Assembly: GCA_052148715.1 (NCBI GenBank)
Contig: JBKQHQ010000052.1
Span: 1-64,000, forward strand
Direction of reading: 5' to 3'
Length of the DNA: 64,000 bases
DNA from: JBKQHQ01 sp052148715
GTDB lineage: Bacteria; Pseudomonadota; Alphaproteobacteria; Rhizobiales; Xanthobacteraceae
How positions within the stretch are numbered: position 1 is the first letter of the stretch; each line of letters starts with the position of its first letter. Under the pieces are notes generated by a model. It was not told the DNA's origin. It saw only the letters and a list, made by a program, of their open reading frames with translations, and searched no databases. This document shows, piece by piece, positions 27,620 through 38,950 of the stretch. Made by a program: the position numbers and the translations under genes.

Positions 27620-27645
27620 GCGAATACCTTCGGCGGACGAATGAC

Positions 27646-28437
27646 TTATATGTGAGTCCGCACGGTTTCGACAACCCGGGCGAATACCAGGACGTCGACT
27701 TTTGCAGCCCCCGCACGCAGCAGGGCTCGGGCACACGCATTCGCGGTGGCTCCCGAGGTCAGGACGTCGTCGATCAAGATGAGGCGCCGGCCGGCCACCT
27801 CGGTCCGCCGCTCGGCAGGTACGCGAAAGGCCCCTTGCACGTTGTCGGCCCGCTGCGACTTCGACAATCCGACCTGCTGGACGGTCGGCTTGATGCGCGC
27901 CAGCGCCGAATGGGCGACCGCGACACCCGTCCGGTCGGCGGCGATGGCCTTGGCGAGTGCCGCGGACTGGTTGAACCGCCGCGCCCATAGCCGCCGCCAA
28001 TGCAGCGGAACCGGAATGAGCGCGTCGCAATCCTCCAAGAGCTCATGGCCGGCGCGAGCCATCCAGCGCCCCATGGTCGGTGCGAGGTCGAGCCGGTCGC
28101 CGTATTTCAGCGCGTGCACCAGAGCGCGGGCGACATCGTCGTAGCGCACCGCAGCTCGGGCCCGATCGTATGCAGGGGGATTGGCGATCGCCTCCATCGA
28201 CAGGAGGCCTTGCCCGGAATCATAGGCGAACGGGATGCCGAGCCGTGCACAGTAGGGTGGCGCGATGAACGAGAGCTTGGACCAGCAGGCGGCGCAGAGC
28301 GCGCCGTCGGCCAGAGGCTCGCGGCATGACGGGCAAAGCGGCGGCAAGGCGAGGTCCAGGGCTCCCCGCAAGCCAGCACGCCAGGCGCGGCCGACATGCG
28401 CCGCGTGTGAGCTCCAACCTGCCTTCGTTGACTGCAT
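27646..28437 (-). CDS. comF: ComF family phosphoribosyltransferase-like protein
   Basis: A 263-residue protein of the ComF/GntX family. An N-terminal zinc-binding part (PPLCPSCREPLADGALCAACW) precedes a phosphoribosyltransferase domain with the PRPP-binding motif LILIDDVLTSGATANACA (about residue 220). ALVHALKYGDRLDLAP and PVPLHWRRLWARRFNQSA are conserved family segments. It is associated with DNA uptake in competent bacteria, and its role in alphaproteobacteria is unclear. It is the first gene of the comF-grxC-nit-DUF1178 operon. Confidence 0.93.
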   Translation of the reverse strand: MQSTKAGWSSHAAHVGRAWRAGLRGALDLALPPLCPSCREPLADGALCAACWSKLSFIAPPYCARLGIPFAYDSGQGLLSMEAIANPPAYDRARAAVRYDDVARALVHALKYGDRLDLAPTMGRWMARAGHELLEDCDALIPVPLHWRRLWARRFNQSAALAKAIAADRTGVAVAHSALARIKPTVQQVGLSKSQRADNVQGAFRVPAERRTEVAGRRLILIDDVLTSGATANACARALLRAGAAKVDVLVFARVVETVRTHI

Positions 28438-28571
28438 GGTGCGATATTGCCACGAAACTAGTCCGTCTCAATGGCGGTTCAGGAAGAGAAGTCGGGGAAT
28501 GATTTGCGATCTTTGATCACCGACGGTCGCATGTGCGTGCATCGGCTTCGTTGAACGCTCGGTTTTGTTAA

Positions 28572-30155
28572 TCAACAGCTGCCCGGATCGTCGCAACGAG
28601 GCGGCGTCGGCCTCGTCGTAGCCGTCGCCTCAGCAGAGGCGGGGCTCTCCGCTCCGGCGACGACGGCGGTCACGCGCCAGCGATAGGACATCTGCGGTTT
28701 CAGCCCGGTATCACCGAAGCTCGGCCCCGCCACGCTGCCGGCTGGCACAAATGGTCCGCCCGCGTCAGCGCGCGCAACATTGTAGCGCTCGGCTCCCCCC
28801 ACCGGTGCCCAGACCAATGCCGCCGCCGTGTCCCCCGTGTCGATGACCGCAAGCGCGGCGGGCGCCACGCCGGGCGCAGGCTGCGGCGCAGCGCTTGGCC
28901 GACTGCCCACGGTCAGCGCGTCGAGCATCGCCTTGATCGCCATGATCTGTCGTCCCGACTTGGCGACGTAGCTGTCGTCATGGGTCAAATAGCTCCACCA
29001 ATCCCAGCAGCCGTTGGGATTGGCCGGCACGAGCTCGCGGGCCTTGGCTTGCGGATAGAGCACGATGATCCGATTGGTATCGGCCCATGCGTTGAGCCCG
29101 GCCGCCGCGATAAACTTTTGGCCGATGTCGTCGATGGTCTGGAGGCAGCCGTGCAACGCGACGTGCACGCGGCACGCCATTCCGGCCGCGCAGTCCTTCG
29201 GCACGAACACATAGCCTTCATCAGCCATGCTCAGTGTGCCGGGCGTGTCGCCATGGGTGTAGCCGGCCTGGGCGAAGCTCTGCACAGTTGCGCTCAGGGC
29301 GTCCGGATTGCCCGGCTTGTTGAGGGCGCCGTAAATGTACTGGAGGATAATGCCGGCCTGATCATAATTATTGCAGCGATCGATGAACGGACTTTGGGTG
29401 ACCGGGCAGTCGTTCAGGCCCGTCACGCGAGAATCCTGGACGATCCAGGCGTGGCCTGCCCCCACCGCGGTTTGGTAGTAGAGATTGCCGCGGCCGGCAG
29501 TGCCGAGATAGTGGCCGTAAAATGCCGCCGCCGCGTCGGTCGCCGATTTGGCGACCGTCGGATCGTTGAAGCCGTGAAAGAGATAGATTTTTTGCCGGCT
29601 CAGATTGTTAGTCGGGTCGATGTCGCCTGCCGCTGCCTTCTTATCCGCCATATCCGAATAGACGCGGAGCGGCGGCGGCGGACCTTTCATGCATGGCCCG
29701 GTCGCGGTCAGCAGCGGCAGCGTGTAGCCATTGAAGATGTCCGACGCGTCCGCTTGCGCGCAGTAGAACGGCCCTCCGGCCACCACGCCCACGCCCTTGA
29801 TGACAGAGGACCAAGCGGTGCCGAATTGTACGGCCATGAAGGCGCCCGACGAGATCCCCGAGATCGAGCTTTCGGCGATGGCCGCATTGTAGGTCGGCAG
29901 CGCCGCAAGCTCGGCCCCCGTCGCGCGCGCCGTCATCGTCACGGCGCAGATCACGTTGAGGAGGACGCCGGCGAGGAGCGCACTGAGGCGCGAAGGGCCG
30001 AGCCGGGGCAGGGCGAGGCCAAATGCCAGGTGAATCCCCGCCCGCGACGCATGGCCGCCGCGCGCGGGAGCCTGGTCCGTACGCGCTGCTCCAGTTTCGA
30101 TATTTTGACGTGATCGCATCTCGGCAACGTTAGCGCGAGCGCGATCTCGCCTCAA
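28572..30155 (-). CDS. Extracellular poly(3-hydroxybutyrate) depolymerase, type 2 catalytic domain, with fibronectin III
   Basis: Secreted esterase that breaks down short-chain polyhydroxyalkanoate. In the 527-residue frame a long basic N-terminus leads to a signal-peptide-like segment (about residues 56-81, ending RATGAELA). The catalytic domain follows, with the lipase box Gly-Ile-Ser-Ser-Gly (about 100-104) in SISGISSGAFMAVQ, near the N-terminal end of the domain as expected for type 2 enzymes. Other segments are AGHAWIVQDS, VHVALHGCLQT and NGCWDWWSY. A fibronectin type III module (about 430-515) forms the C-terminus. The start is uncertain (alternative Met13, at 30119). No operon partner is adjacent. 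Confidence 0.9.
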   Translation of the reverse strand: MRRDRARANVAEMRSRQNIETGAARTDQAPARGGHASRAGIHLAFGLALPRLGPSRLSALLAGVLLNVICAVTMTARATGAELAALPTYNAAIAESSISGISSGAFMAVQFGTAWSSVIKGVGVVAGGPFYCAQADASDIFNGYTLPLLTATGPCMKGPPPPLRVYSDMADKKAAAGDIDPTNNLSRQKIYLFHGFNDPTVAKSATDAAAAFYGHYLGTAGRGNLYYQTAVGAGHAWIVQDSRVTGLNDCPVTQSPFIDRCNNYDQAGIILQYIYGALNKPGNPDALSATVQSFAQAGYTHGDTPGTLSMADEGYVFVPKDCAAGMACRVHVALHGCLQTIDDIGQKFIAAAGLNAWADTNRIIVLYPQAKARELVPANPNGCWDWWSYLTHDDSYVAKSGRQIMAIKAMLDALTVGSRPSAAPQPAPGVAPAALAVIDTGDTAAALVWAPVGGAERYNVARADAGGPFVPAGSVAGPSFGDTGLKPQMSYRWRVTAVVAGAESPASAEATATTRPTPPRCDDPGSC

Positions 30156-30330
30156 CAGATTTTGAGTGGGACACGATATCGTTATAAGAACTCGATGTAG
30201 AAGATATTCTGTGGGCGTCTCTGTCGGGGCAGGCTTTTGGGTCCGAGCGCATGCGAAGGCAAACTCGATGCTGCGGAGCGTGCCGTTTACCCGCGATGTT
30301 CAACGACTGGTCAGAGTGTAGGTTTAATCA

Positions 30331-31242
30331 ATGTCGTCGCCCTCGCGCATCTTTGATCCGCTTTTGCTGCGCCTACGGCGGCGGCGGGCGGCGGCGCTCG
30401 GTGCCGAGACGTTTCTGATCGACCGCGTGGCGCAAGATTTGGCGGAACGATTGTCGGTCGTGCGGCGGCGGTTCGAGCTGACCTTGGATCTCGGCACGCC
30501 AACCGACGCAGTGCGCCACGCGCTGAAAGATCACGTCGGCATGCTGATTGCCGTTGACGCGATCGCCGAGCATCTGCGCCAAGCGAGATCGGCAGTCGCT
30601 GCGGACGCCGAGGCGCTGCCGTTTTGCGACGCCTCGGTCGACCTGATCGTCTCAGGCCTGGCGCTGCAATGGGCCAACGATCTGCCGGGGGCGCTGTTAC
30701 AGATTCGCCGCACGCTCAAGCCGGACGGTCTGTTTCTCGCCGCCATCATCGGCGGCGAGAGCTTGACCGAATTGCGCCAGGCATTCGCCGCGGCCGAAAC
30801 GGAGATCGAAGCCGGCATCTCGCCGCGCGTGGCGCCATTCGCCGAGCTGCGTGAGCTCGGCGCCCTGCTGCAGCGCGCGGGCTTCGCCTTGCCGGTGATC
30901 GATGTGGATAGGCTCACGGTCCGCTATTCGACGCCATTTGCGCTGCTGCAAGATCTTCGGCGCATGGGCGCGGGTAACGCGCTTGTCGAACGCCGCCGGA
31001 CGCTCCTACGGCGGCGCACGCTGATGCGCATGGCCGACATCTATGCGGAGCGCTTCGCCGACGCCGACGGCCGCTTGCGCGCGACGTTTGATGTCGTGTG
31101 GCTTTCGGGCTGGGCGCCGCATCCCAGTCAGCAGCAACCGCTCAAGCCGGGATCGGCGCAAATGCGGCTCGCCGAGGCGCTCGGACCACGGATCAGTAAT
31201 CAGAGCCCAGTGGTCAAGGGACCGCCCAATCCTGAAGACTGA
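30331..31242 (+). CDS. NDUFAF5-like SAM-binding protein
   Basis: A 303-residue Rossmann-fold protein closely resembling mitochondrial NDUFAF5 (C20orf7), which hydroxylates an Arg of complex I subunit NDUFS7 during assembly. Shared stretches are SVDLIVSGLALQWANDLPGA, IRRTLKPDGLFLAAIIGGES and LTELRQAFAAAETEIEAG, plus the later LLQDLRRMGAGNA and the ATFDVVWLSGWAPH ending. Motif I reads LDLGTPTDAV instead of the usual DxGxGxG. The final 18 or so codons run into the TCAG-rich repeat. A function in complex I assembly is inferred by homology. Confidence 0.88.
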   Translation: MSSPSRIFDPLLLRLRRRRAAALGAETFLIDRVAQDLAERLSVVRRRFELTLDLGTPTDAVRHALKDHVGMLIAVDAIAEHLRQARSAVAADAEALPFCDASVDLIVSGLALQWANDLPGALLQIRRTLKPDGLFLAAIIGGESLTELRQAFAAAETEIEAGISPRVAPFAELRELGALLQRAGFALPVIDVDRLTVRYSTPFALLQDLRRMGAGNALVERRRTLLRRRTLMRMADIYAERFADADGRLRATFDVVWLSGWAPHPSQQQPLKPGSAQMRLAEALGPRISNQSPVVKGPPNPED

Positions 31243-31248
31243 CTTCAG
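31190..31248. repeat. TCAG-rich repeat at a convergent junction (copy 3)
   Basis: 31190-31216 reads ATCAGTAATCAGAG followed by CCCAGTGGTCA, matching the arm consensus of the other copies. A compact hairpin, CTGAAG-ACTGA-CTTCAG, lies at 31232-31248. It sits in the 3-prime end of the NDUFAF5-like gene and faces mutT. The second full arm is degenerate. Confidence 0.55.
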
Positions 31249-31262
31249 ACGACCGAGCCTGG

Positions 31263-31709
31263 CTACAGCAGGGACGTTAAATGCGCGATGAGCGGCTCGT
31301 CCGCCGGCGGCATCGGATAGTCGCGCAGCCGGTTCGGCCGCACCCAGGCCAGCGTCTGCCCTTCGCGTGGCGTGGCCATGCCGTCCCAGCGGCGGCACAC
31401 ATAGAGCGGCATCAACAGATGGAAGTCTTGGTAGGCGTGGCTCGCAAAAGTCAGCGGTGCGAGGCAGGCTTCCTTGACCGTGATGCCGAGTTCCTCATCG
31501 AGTTCCCGGATCAGCGTCTGCTCGGGCCGCTCGCCCGGCTCGACCTTGCCACCGGGGAACTCCCACAGGCCGGCCATCGCCTTGCCGGCCGGACGCTGCG
31601 CCAGCAGCAGGCGCCCATCGGCATCGATGAGAGCGCAAGCGGCGACAAGAACGAGCTTGTGGCTCGCGCCAAAGGCATCAGGACCGGTAGTCACCGTTGA
31701 TGGCCACAT
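31263..31709 (-). CDS. mutT: 8-oxo-dGTP diphosphatase MutT
   Basis: Nudix hydrolase that removes oxidised dGTP from the nucleotide pool. The 148-residue protein contains a full Nudix box: GGKVEPGERPEQTLIREL followed by DEELGI (about residues 53-76). Upstream AQRPAGKAMAGLWEFPGG is typical of MutT. The proposed ATG at 31709 overlaps the end of argJ by 32 nt; a GTG five codons later would shorten the overlap. It is probably cotranscribed with argJ. Confidence 0.94.
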   Translation of the reverse strand: MWPSTVTTGPDAFGASHKLVLVAACALIDADGRLLLAQRPAGKAMAGLWEFPGGKVEPGERPEQTLIRELDEELGITVKEACLAPLTFASHAYQDFHLLMPLYVCRRWDGMATPREGQTLAWVRPNRLRDYPMPPADEPLIAHLTSLL

Positions 31710-32919
31710 ATTCCTTGGTCAGGTCGCATGTGAGCACGCGGTCGCGGCCGTGCCCGAGGCCGAGCGCCACTTTCAAGGTGATTTCCGGCCTTTGCATCAC
31801 CGCCGAAACGGCCGCCTCGTCGTAAGCGGGATCGCGTGCGCCCTTATGGGCGACGCGGATATCGCCAAACCAGATCGCAAGCTTGTCGCGGTCGGCCGGC
31901 TCGCCCGCCTTGCCGACCGCCATGACGACGCGGCCCCAATTGGCGTCCTCGCCGGCGATCGCCGTTTTCACCAGCGGCGAATTGGCGATCGAGAGCGCCA
32001 CGCGCCGCGCTGATTTCTTCGACACCGCGCCCTCGACAATGATCTCGACGAGCTTGCGTGCGCCCTCGCCGTCGCGCGCGACCTGCTCGGCGAGATTGCT
32101 GAGCACCGCGTCGAGCGCGGCGCGGAATTCGCCGAGCCGACGGTCACCCGGCTGTGTGATCGTCGGCGCACCGGATGCCGCAGCCGCTCCGGTCGCAAAC
32201 GCCAGCAAGGTGTCGGAGGTCGAGGTGTCGCCGTCGATGGTGACCGCGTTGAACGTGTCGACGACACCGCGTGCGATCAGCGCCTGCAACGCGGACGCCG
32301 CAATCGGGGCGTCGGTGAAGACAAAGGCCAGCATCGTCCCCATGTCGGGGGCGATCATTCCGGCGCCTTTAGCAAAGCCGTTGATCGTCACGGTCGCCTC
32401 GCCGAGCTTGGCCGTCGCGGTCGCGAGCTTGGCAAAGGTATCGGTGGTCATGATCGCCTTGGCGGCGTCAAGCCACGCCAGAGAGCTGGCGCCGGCCGCG
32501 AGGTTGCCCATCACCGCGCCGAACTTGTGCGCATCAAGCGGCTCGCCGATGACGCCGGTCGAGGCGAGGAAAACTTCGACGGCGCGGCAGCCGATCGCCT
32601 TGGCGGCAATCTCGGCGGTAAGCTTGGTCGCCGCGCGTCCGCTCTTGCCGGTGAAGGCATTCGCATTGCCGGAATTCACCACTAGCGCGCGCGCCTTGCC
32701 GGCGCCGAGCTTGTCCCGGCACCATTCGACCGGCGCGGAAGGGCATTTCGAACGCGTGAGCACACCCGCGACCGTCGTTCCCTTGTCGAACAGGGCAAGC
32801 AGCACGTCGGTGCGGCCCTGGTAGCGAATGCCGGCGGCCGCCGTCGCCAGCCGTACGCCGCCGATTTCGGGCAGGTCGGGAAAGCGAGCAGGGGCGAGAG
32901 GGGAAATATTTGCTGCCAT
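31678..32919 (-). CDS. argJ: Bifunctional glutamate N-acetyltransferase / amino-acid acetyltransferase
   Basis: Transfers acetyl from N-acetylornithine to glutamate and can make N-acetylglutamate from acetyl-CoA (arginine biosynthesis). The 413-residue precursor has TRSKCPSAPVEWCR, VVNSGNANAFTG and the autoprocessing region KGAGMIAPDMGTMLAF. Self-cleavage would precede the Thr in MGTML, where most relatives have MATML. The C-terminus GDYRS is typical. I chose the ATG at 32919 over a TTG ten codons upstream. It overlaps mutT. Confidence 0.95.
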   Translation of the reverse strand: MAANISPLAPARFPDLPEIGGVRLATAAAGIRYQGRTDVLLALFDKGTTVAGVLTRSKCPSAPVEWCRDKLGAGKARALVVNSGNANAFTGKSGRAATKLTAEIAAKAIGCRAVEVFLASTGVIGEPLDAHKFGAVMGNLAAGASSLAWLDAAKAIMTTDTFAKLATATAKLGEATVTINGFAKGAGMIAPDMGTMLAFVFTDAPIAASALQALIARGVVDTFNAVTIDGDTSTSDTLLAFATGAAAASGAPTITQPGDRRLGEFRAALDAVLSNLAEQVARDGEGARKLVEIIVEGAVSKKSARRVALSIANSPLVKTAIAGEDANWGRVVMAVGKAGEPADRDKLAIWFGDIRVAHKGARDPAYDEAAVSAVMQRPEITLKVALGLGHGRDRVLTCDLTKEYVAINGDYRS

Positions 32920-33040
32920 GAATGTCTCGAATAACGCGTGGCGGGCCAAGTGCGCGACCTGATCGGCGCACCGTTCCTCGGGTCAATTGACGACACTCCG
33001 CCGGGCGGGGGCGGCGACTAGGACGAACCCCTTTATCAGA

Positions 33041-33928
33041 TCATCGCTTCGGCGGGGCGCCGGGCGGCGGGGTCGGGCCGCCGCCGATGCGCTCGATCTT
33101 GGCGCCGTCGCGCAACTTACTGACATAATCGGCCTGTGCCTTGCGCACCAAGTAGCTTTCGAGCTGGGGCTTCACCTGCTCAAAGCTCGGCACCTCGCGC
33201 TTGCGCTTGTCCTCGACCTTGATGATGTGCCAGCCGAATTGGGTCTTGACCGGATCGGAAGTCTGCCCCTTGTTGAGCTTGAACGCGACCTCGGCGAATT
33301 CCGGCACCATCTGGTCCTTGGTGAAATAGCCCAGATCGCCGCCATCCGCGGCGCCCGGATCCTTGGATTTCTGCTTGGCCAGCGCGGCAAAGTCCGTGCC
33401 CTTCTTGAGCTCGACGAGCACCGCCTTGGCGTCGGCCTCGGTCTCGACCAGGATATGCCGCGCGTGGACCTCCTGCTCGTCGCCGATCTGCTTTGCCGCC
33501 TCGTCATAGACCTTGTGCAAAGCCGCGTCGGTCACGGCGTCCTTGCCGACCGATTGCATCAATGTGTCCATCAGCAGCCGGTTGCGCGCAAAGGTCAGCC
33601 GGCGCTGAAACTCGACGCCCTGCGCGAGCTTTTGGTCATCCGCCGCCTTGTCGACCAGCAGCATGTCGGCCAAATAGGTTATGAGATAGTCGCGGCGCGC
33701 CTCCGCCGGCAATTGCGCCAGTTGCTCGGCCATCTCCTCCTCGGCAACGTCGACGTCGCTCTGGTGGATCTCCACGCCATTCACCTTGGCGACGACCGGA
33801 TCGGTCTGGGCAAGCGTTGCCGTCGTGGGCGCGAACAGCAACACAAATCCTGCAGCGGCACCCAGGAGGCCGATGCGCCGAGCCGGTAACGCCCGGTTCG
33901 AGCGGGCGACGTGATTGGGCGAAGTCAT
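33041..33928 (-). CDS. Periplasmic parvulin-type peptidyl-prolyl isomerase
   Basis: Folding helper for exported proteins (SurA/PrsA-like). The 295-residue protein has a signal peptide (residues 1-41, hydrophobic core GLLGAAAGFVLLFA, cleavage near ATLA-Q). An N-terminal SurA-like helical region (VVAKVNGVEIHQSDVDVAEE) follows. The parvulin domain (about 155-245) has EVHARHILVETEADAKAV, GGDLGYFTKDQMVPEF and QFGWHIIKVEDKR. It ends in a Pro-rich tail (GGGPTPPPGAPP). The start is at the ATG at 33928. It is divergent from secA, the export motor that would deliver it. Confidence 0.94.
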   Translation of the reverse strand: MTSPNHVARSNRALPARRIGLLGAAAGFVLLFAPTTATLAQTDPVVAKVNGVEIHQSDVDVAEEEMAEQLAQLPAEARRDYLITYLADMLLVDKAADDQKLAQGVEFQRRLTFARNRLLMDTLMQSVGKDAVTDAALHKVYDEAAKQIGDEQEVHARHILVETEADAKAVLVELKKGTDFAALAKQKSKDPGAADGGDLGYFTKDQMVPEFAEVAFKLNKGQTSDPVKTQFGWHIIKVEDKRKREVPSFEQVKPQLESYLVRKAQADYVSKLRDGAKIERIGGGPTPPPGAPPKR

Positions 33929-34325
33929 GTAACTATCCTCAAACTCAGGGGCTGATCCGTCGGTCGCGGTGGTTGGCGGGCCTTGTCGCCCAATTGCCCG
34001 CGCTTGGCAATGGTCGAGTGGGGGGCGATCTTGGCGAGAGTGTGGGCATGGACCCAGGCTTTTTGCCGGCGTTTCGAGGCATTGGGCGCGCCCCGGAGCG
34101 ATTGACAAGGGTGTGACCCCCTCCTATTTCTCGGTTGACCTCCGCCCATGCAGCCACAGGGCGTTTTGTTTGCGCATGCGGGCTGAAAAGTGTCGCGATT
34201 TTCAACCATTTGGGGCTCAGCTCAGCCGTCGGGCAACGGGCGCCGTCGCGACGCAGATATTATATGCGGCAGGACGGCCATGCCCAATTCGAGCGTCGGC
34301 GCATGACCTCTGAAAGGATATCGGG
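33929..34325. other. Divergent intergenic region parvulin / secA
   Basis: About 400 bp upstream of secA. It contains a good sigma-70-type promoter candidate pointing to secA (34102-34130). No small gene is convincing. A possible SecM-like arrest peptide was looked for and not found. Confidence 0.4.
34102..34130 (+). promoter_or_regulatory. Candidate sigma-70 promoter for secA
   Basis: TTGACA at 34102-34107, a 17-nt spacer, then TATTTC at 34125-34130. The -35 box is perfect and the -10 box differs from TATAAT at two positions. It would give a leader of about 190 nt before the secA start. The prediction rests on the consensus only. Confidence 0.35.
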
Positions 34326-37124
<2,799 letters not shown>

Positions 37125-37131
37125 CAGGGAA

Positions 37132-37217
37132 CAGTAATCAGAAGTCAGTGATCAGGGAATAGGGTCGGAACCAGGGGTTAAGAGGCTTTCGCCTTGATCA
37201 CTGGCCTCTGATTACTG
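37132..37217. repeat. TCAG-rich inverted repeat at a convergent junction (copy 4)
   Basis: The best copy of the family. The 23-nt left arm (37132-37154, starting CAGTAATCAGAAG) and right arm (37195-37217, ending CTCTGATTACTG) are complementary with only two mismatches around a 40-nt loop. It lies in the gap between the convergent secA and L,D-transpeptidase stops, so it can form the same hairpin in either transcript. This suggests a bidirectional 3-prime-end element. Confidence 0.8.
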
Positions 37218-37225
37218 ACGCCTGA

Positions 37226-38734
37226 TCAGCGTAGCGCCGACCAGCGGCCCTCGAAGCTGCCGGTTGAAGTGGTCGGCGGTGGGGCGACCAGGCTCGCGCT
37301 GGCGGCCGGTTGCGGCTCGTCTGCGGCCGGTTGCGGGTGCTTGGCCGGCGCCGCCGCAGGGGCAGCGCCCGCGACCGATTTCTCCGGCTCCGCAGGTTTT
37401 GGTTTCGGCCGGATGGCTGCGGCCGCTGCGGGTCTGGGCTCGGATTTCGCCTTTGGCGGCTCGGGAGGTGCCGGCTCGGGACCGCGCAAGCCGACCCACT
37501 GCGAGACGGTCGACGTCATGCGGCTGAGCACCCCGTCGTTCTTGTCGGTGCTTGCGTCGCCCGCCTCTGCTCCGGTGGCGGCAGCCCGGTTTGGCGCGGC
37601 GGGCGCAGCGGGCTTGCTTGAGCCTCCACCGAACAGGCTTCCGAGCCCGATGCTGCCGGTGGCCTCGCCTTCCGCAGGTCCGGGCGGAGTGACGTGGGGC
37701 GGGATCGTGCCGGGCGCCGAACCCGGAGCGAGCGCGCGGATGCTGCTGTCCGTCTGCAGGGCGGCGACGAAAACCGGGTGCATGCCGCCGTCGGTGCCGG
37801 TTCTGATCGGAGCCGCCGGCGTCCCTTGTCGGATCAGTTCGGCGGTCTGGATATCGTCGGCGTGCTGCTTGTCTTTCACCGCGGCGACAATCTCCTCCGG
37901 CACCTTGTAGGCCGGGCAGGTCCCCGCGGGACTGAAAGATGCCGAGCCGTGCACCGGATTAGCGTCAAACACGTAGTGTCGCTCGCAAACATCGACCTTC
38001 GGCTCGTGGTGGGTGACCTCGAAATGGTCGTAACCCTGCTTGAGCATCTTCCAGAAGGGCATATTCGGATTATTGCGGTGCTTGGCCATATTGATCGGCG
38101 TCATCCGGAACGGATAGGCCTGCACCTGGAACGCCCGTTGGCCGCCGAAGAAGGCCTCGCGCGCGAGCGCGTAGATCTCGGCGATCTGCTCGTCGGTCAT
38201 GGCGTAGCAGCCGCGCGAGGAGCAGTCGCCGTGCACCATCAGCTCCGCACCCGTGCGTCCCAACGCGCGATCGAAGGCGTTCGGAAAGCCCGTGTTGAAG
38301 GCGAGATAGTAGTGTGAGGTCGGATTCATCTGCCCGGGCGTGATGGCGTAAAAGCCCTCCGGCGCCTGACGATCCCCTTCTCTTACCTTGGGCCCGAGCT
38401 CGCCTGACCAACGGCAGATCGGATAGGTCTTGAGCAGTTCGAATTGGCCGCTACGATTCTGCTTCCAGACTTCGAACTCCGATTCCTGCTTGAAGAGGCG
38501 CACGAGGATCGGGGAATCCTTCTCCATATCCTTCTGCTCGATCAAGGAGACCATTTTCTCCGAGAGCGGCTTTAGCGCCCGGTTGGGATCCGCCGACGAG
38601 AGGCTTTCGAGATTGCAGCCGGCAAGCGCGATCGAGGCGACAATGGCCGCCGACGCGAGCAGTGCGCGGACCCGACTACCTCTCAACGAAAGACTCCCCC
38701 TCGCAGGCAGCCCCCAACAAATCATTATGAACAA
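37226..38734 (-). CDS. Murein L,D-transpeptidase family lipoprotein
   Basis: Envelope enzyme predicted to form 3-3 cross-links in, or attach proteins to, peptidoglycan. The 502-residue protein has a lipoprotein signal with lipobox IALAGC (Cys about residue 40). A YkuD-type L,D-transpeptidase domain (about 75-235) follows, with the catalytic motif HGDCSSRGCYAMTD (His and Cys). Residues 330-500 are Ala/Pro-rich and probably disordered, spanning the cell wall, with a short folded end GSFEGRWSALR. It is similar to the YafK branch. It converges on secA, and no partner gene lies in its strand's immediate path. Confidence 0.92.
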   Translation of the reverse strand: MFIMICWGLPARGSLSLRGSRVRALLASAAIVASIALAGCNLESLSSADPNRALKPLSEKMVSLIEQKDMEKDSPILVRLFKQESEFEVWKQNRSGQFELLKTYPICRWSGELGPKVREGDRQAPEGFYAITPGQMNPTSHYYLAFNTGFPNAFDRALGRTGAELMVHGDCSSRGCYAMTDEQIAEIYALAREAFFGGQRAFQVQAYPFRMTPINMAKHRNNPNMPFWKMLKQGYDHFEVTHHEPKVDVCERHYVFDANPVHGSASFSPAGTCPAYKVPEEIVAAVKDKQHADDIQTAELIRQGTPAAPIRTGTDGGMHPVFVAALQTDSSIRALAPGSAPGTIPPHVTPPGPAEGEATGSIGLGSLFGGGSSKPAAPAAPNRAAATGAEAGDASTDKNDGVLSRMTSTVSQWVGLRGPEPAPPEPPKAKSEPRPAAAAAIRPKPKPAEPEKSVAGAAPAAAPAKHPQPAADEPQPAASASLVAPPPTTSTGSFEGRWSALR

Positions 38735-38950
38735 TCGTTATCCTTAAGGCGCTCCGATCGCAAGCGGAAGACACCCTTCTACCTGGTTGCGCTTAACAGA
38801 ACCTTAAGCATCGAAAATATCCTTTACCAAGCAAAGGGTTACCGCAAGCCGCCGGGGCAACCGTCGGACCGCTGGCGACGGTGTGATTGAGTGGCCGGCG
38901 GCGAAAGTATGGCGGGCCGAGCCGGCAGCCATGGCGGTGCGCGTCCCGAC

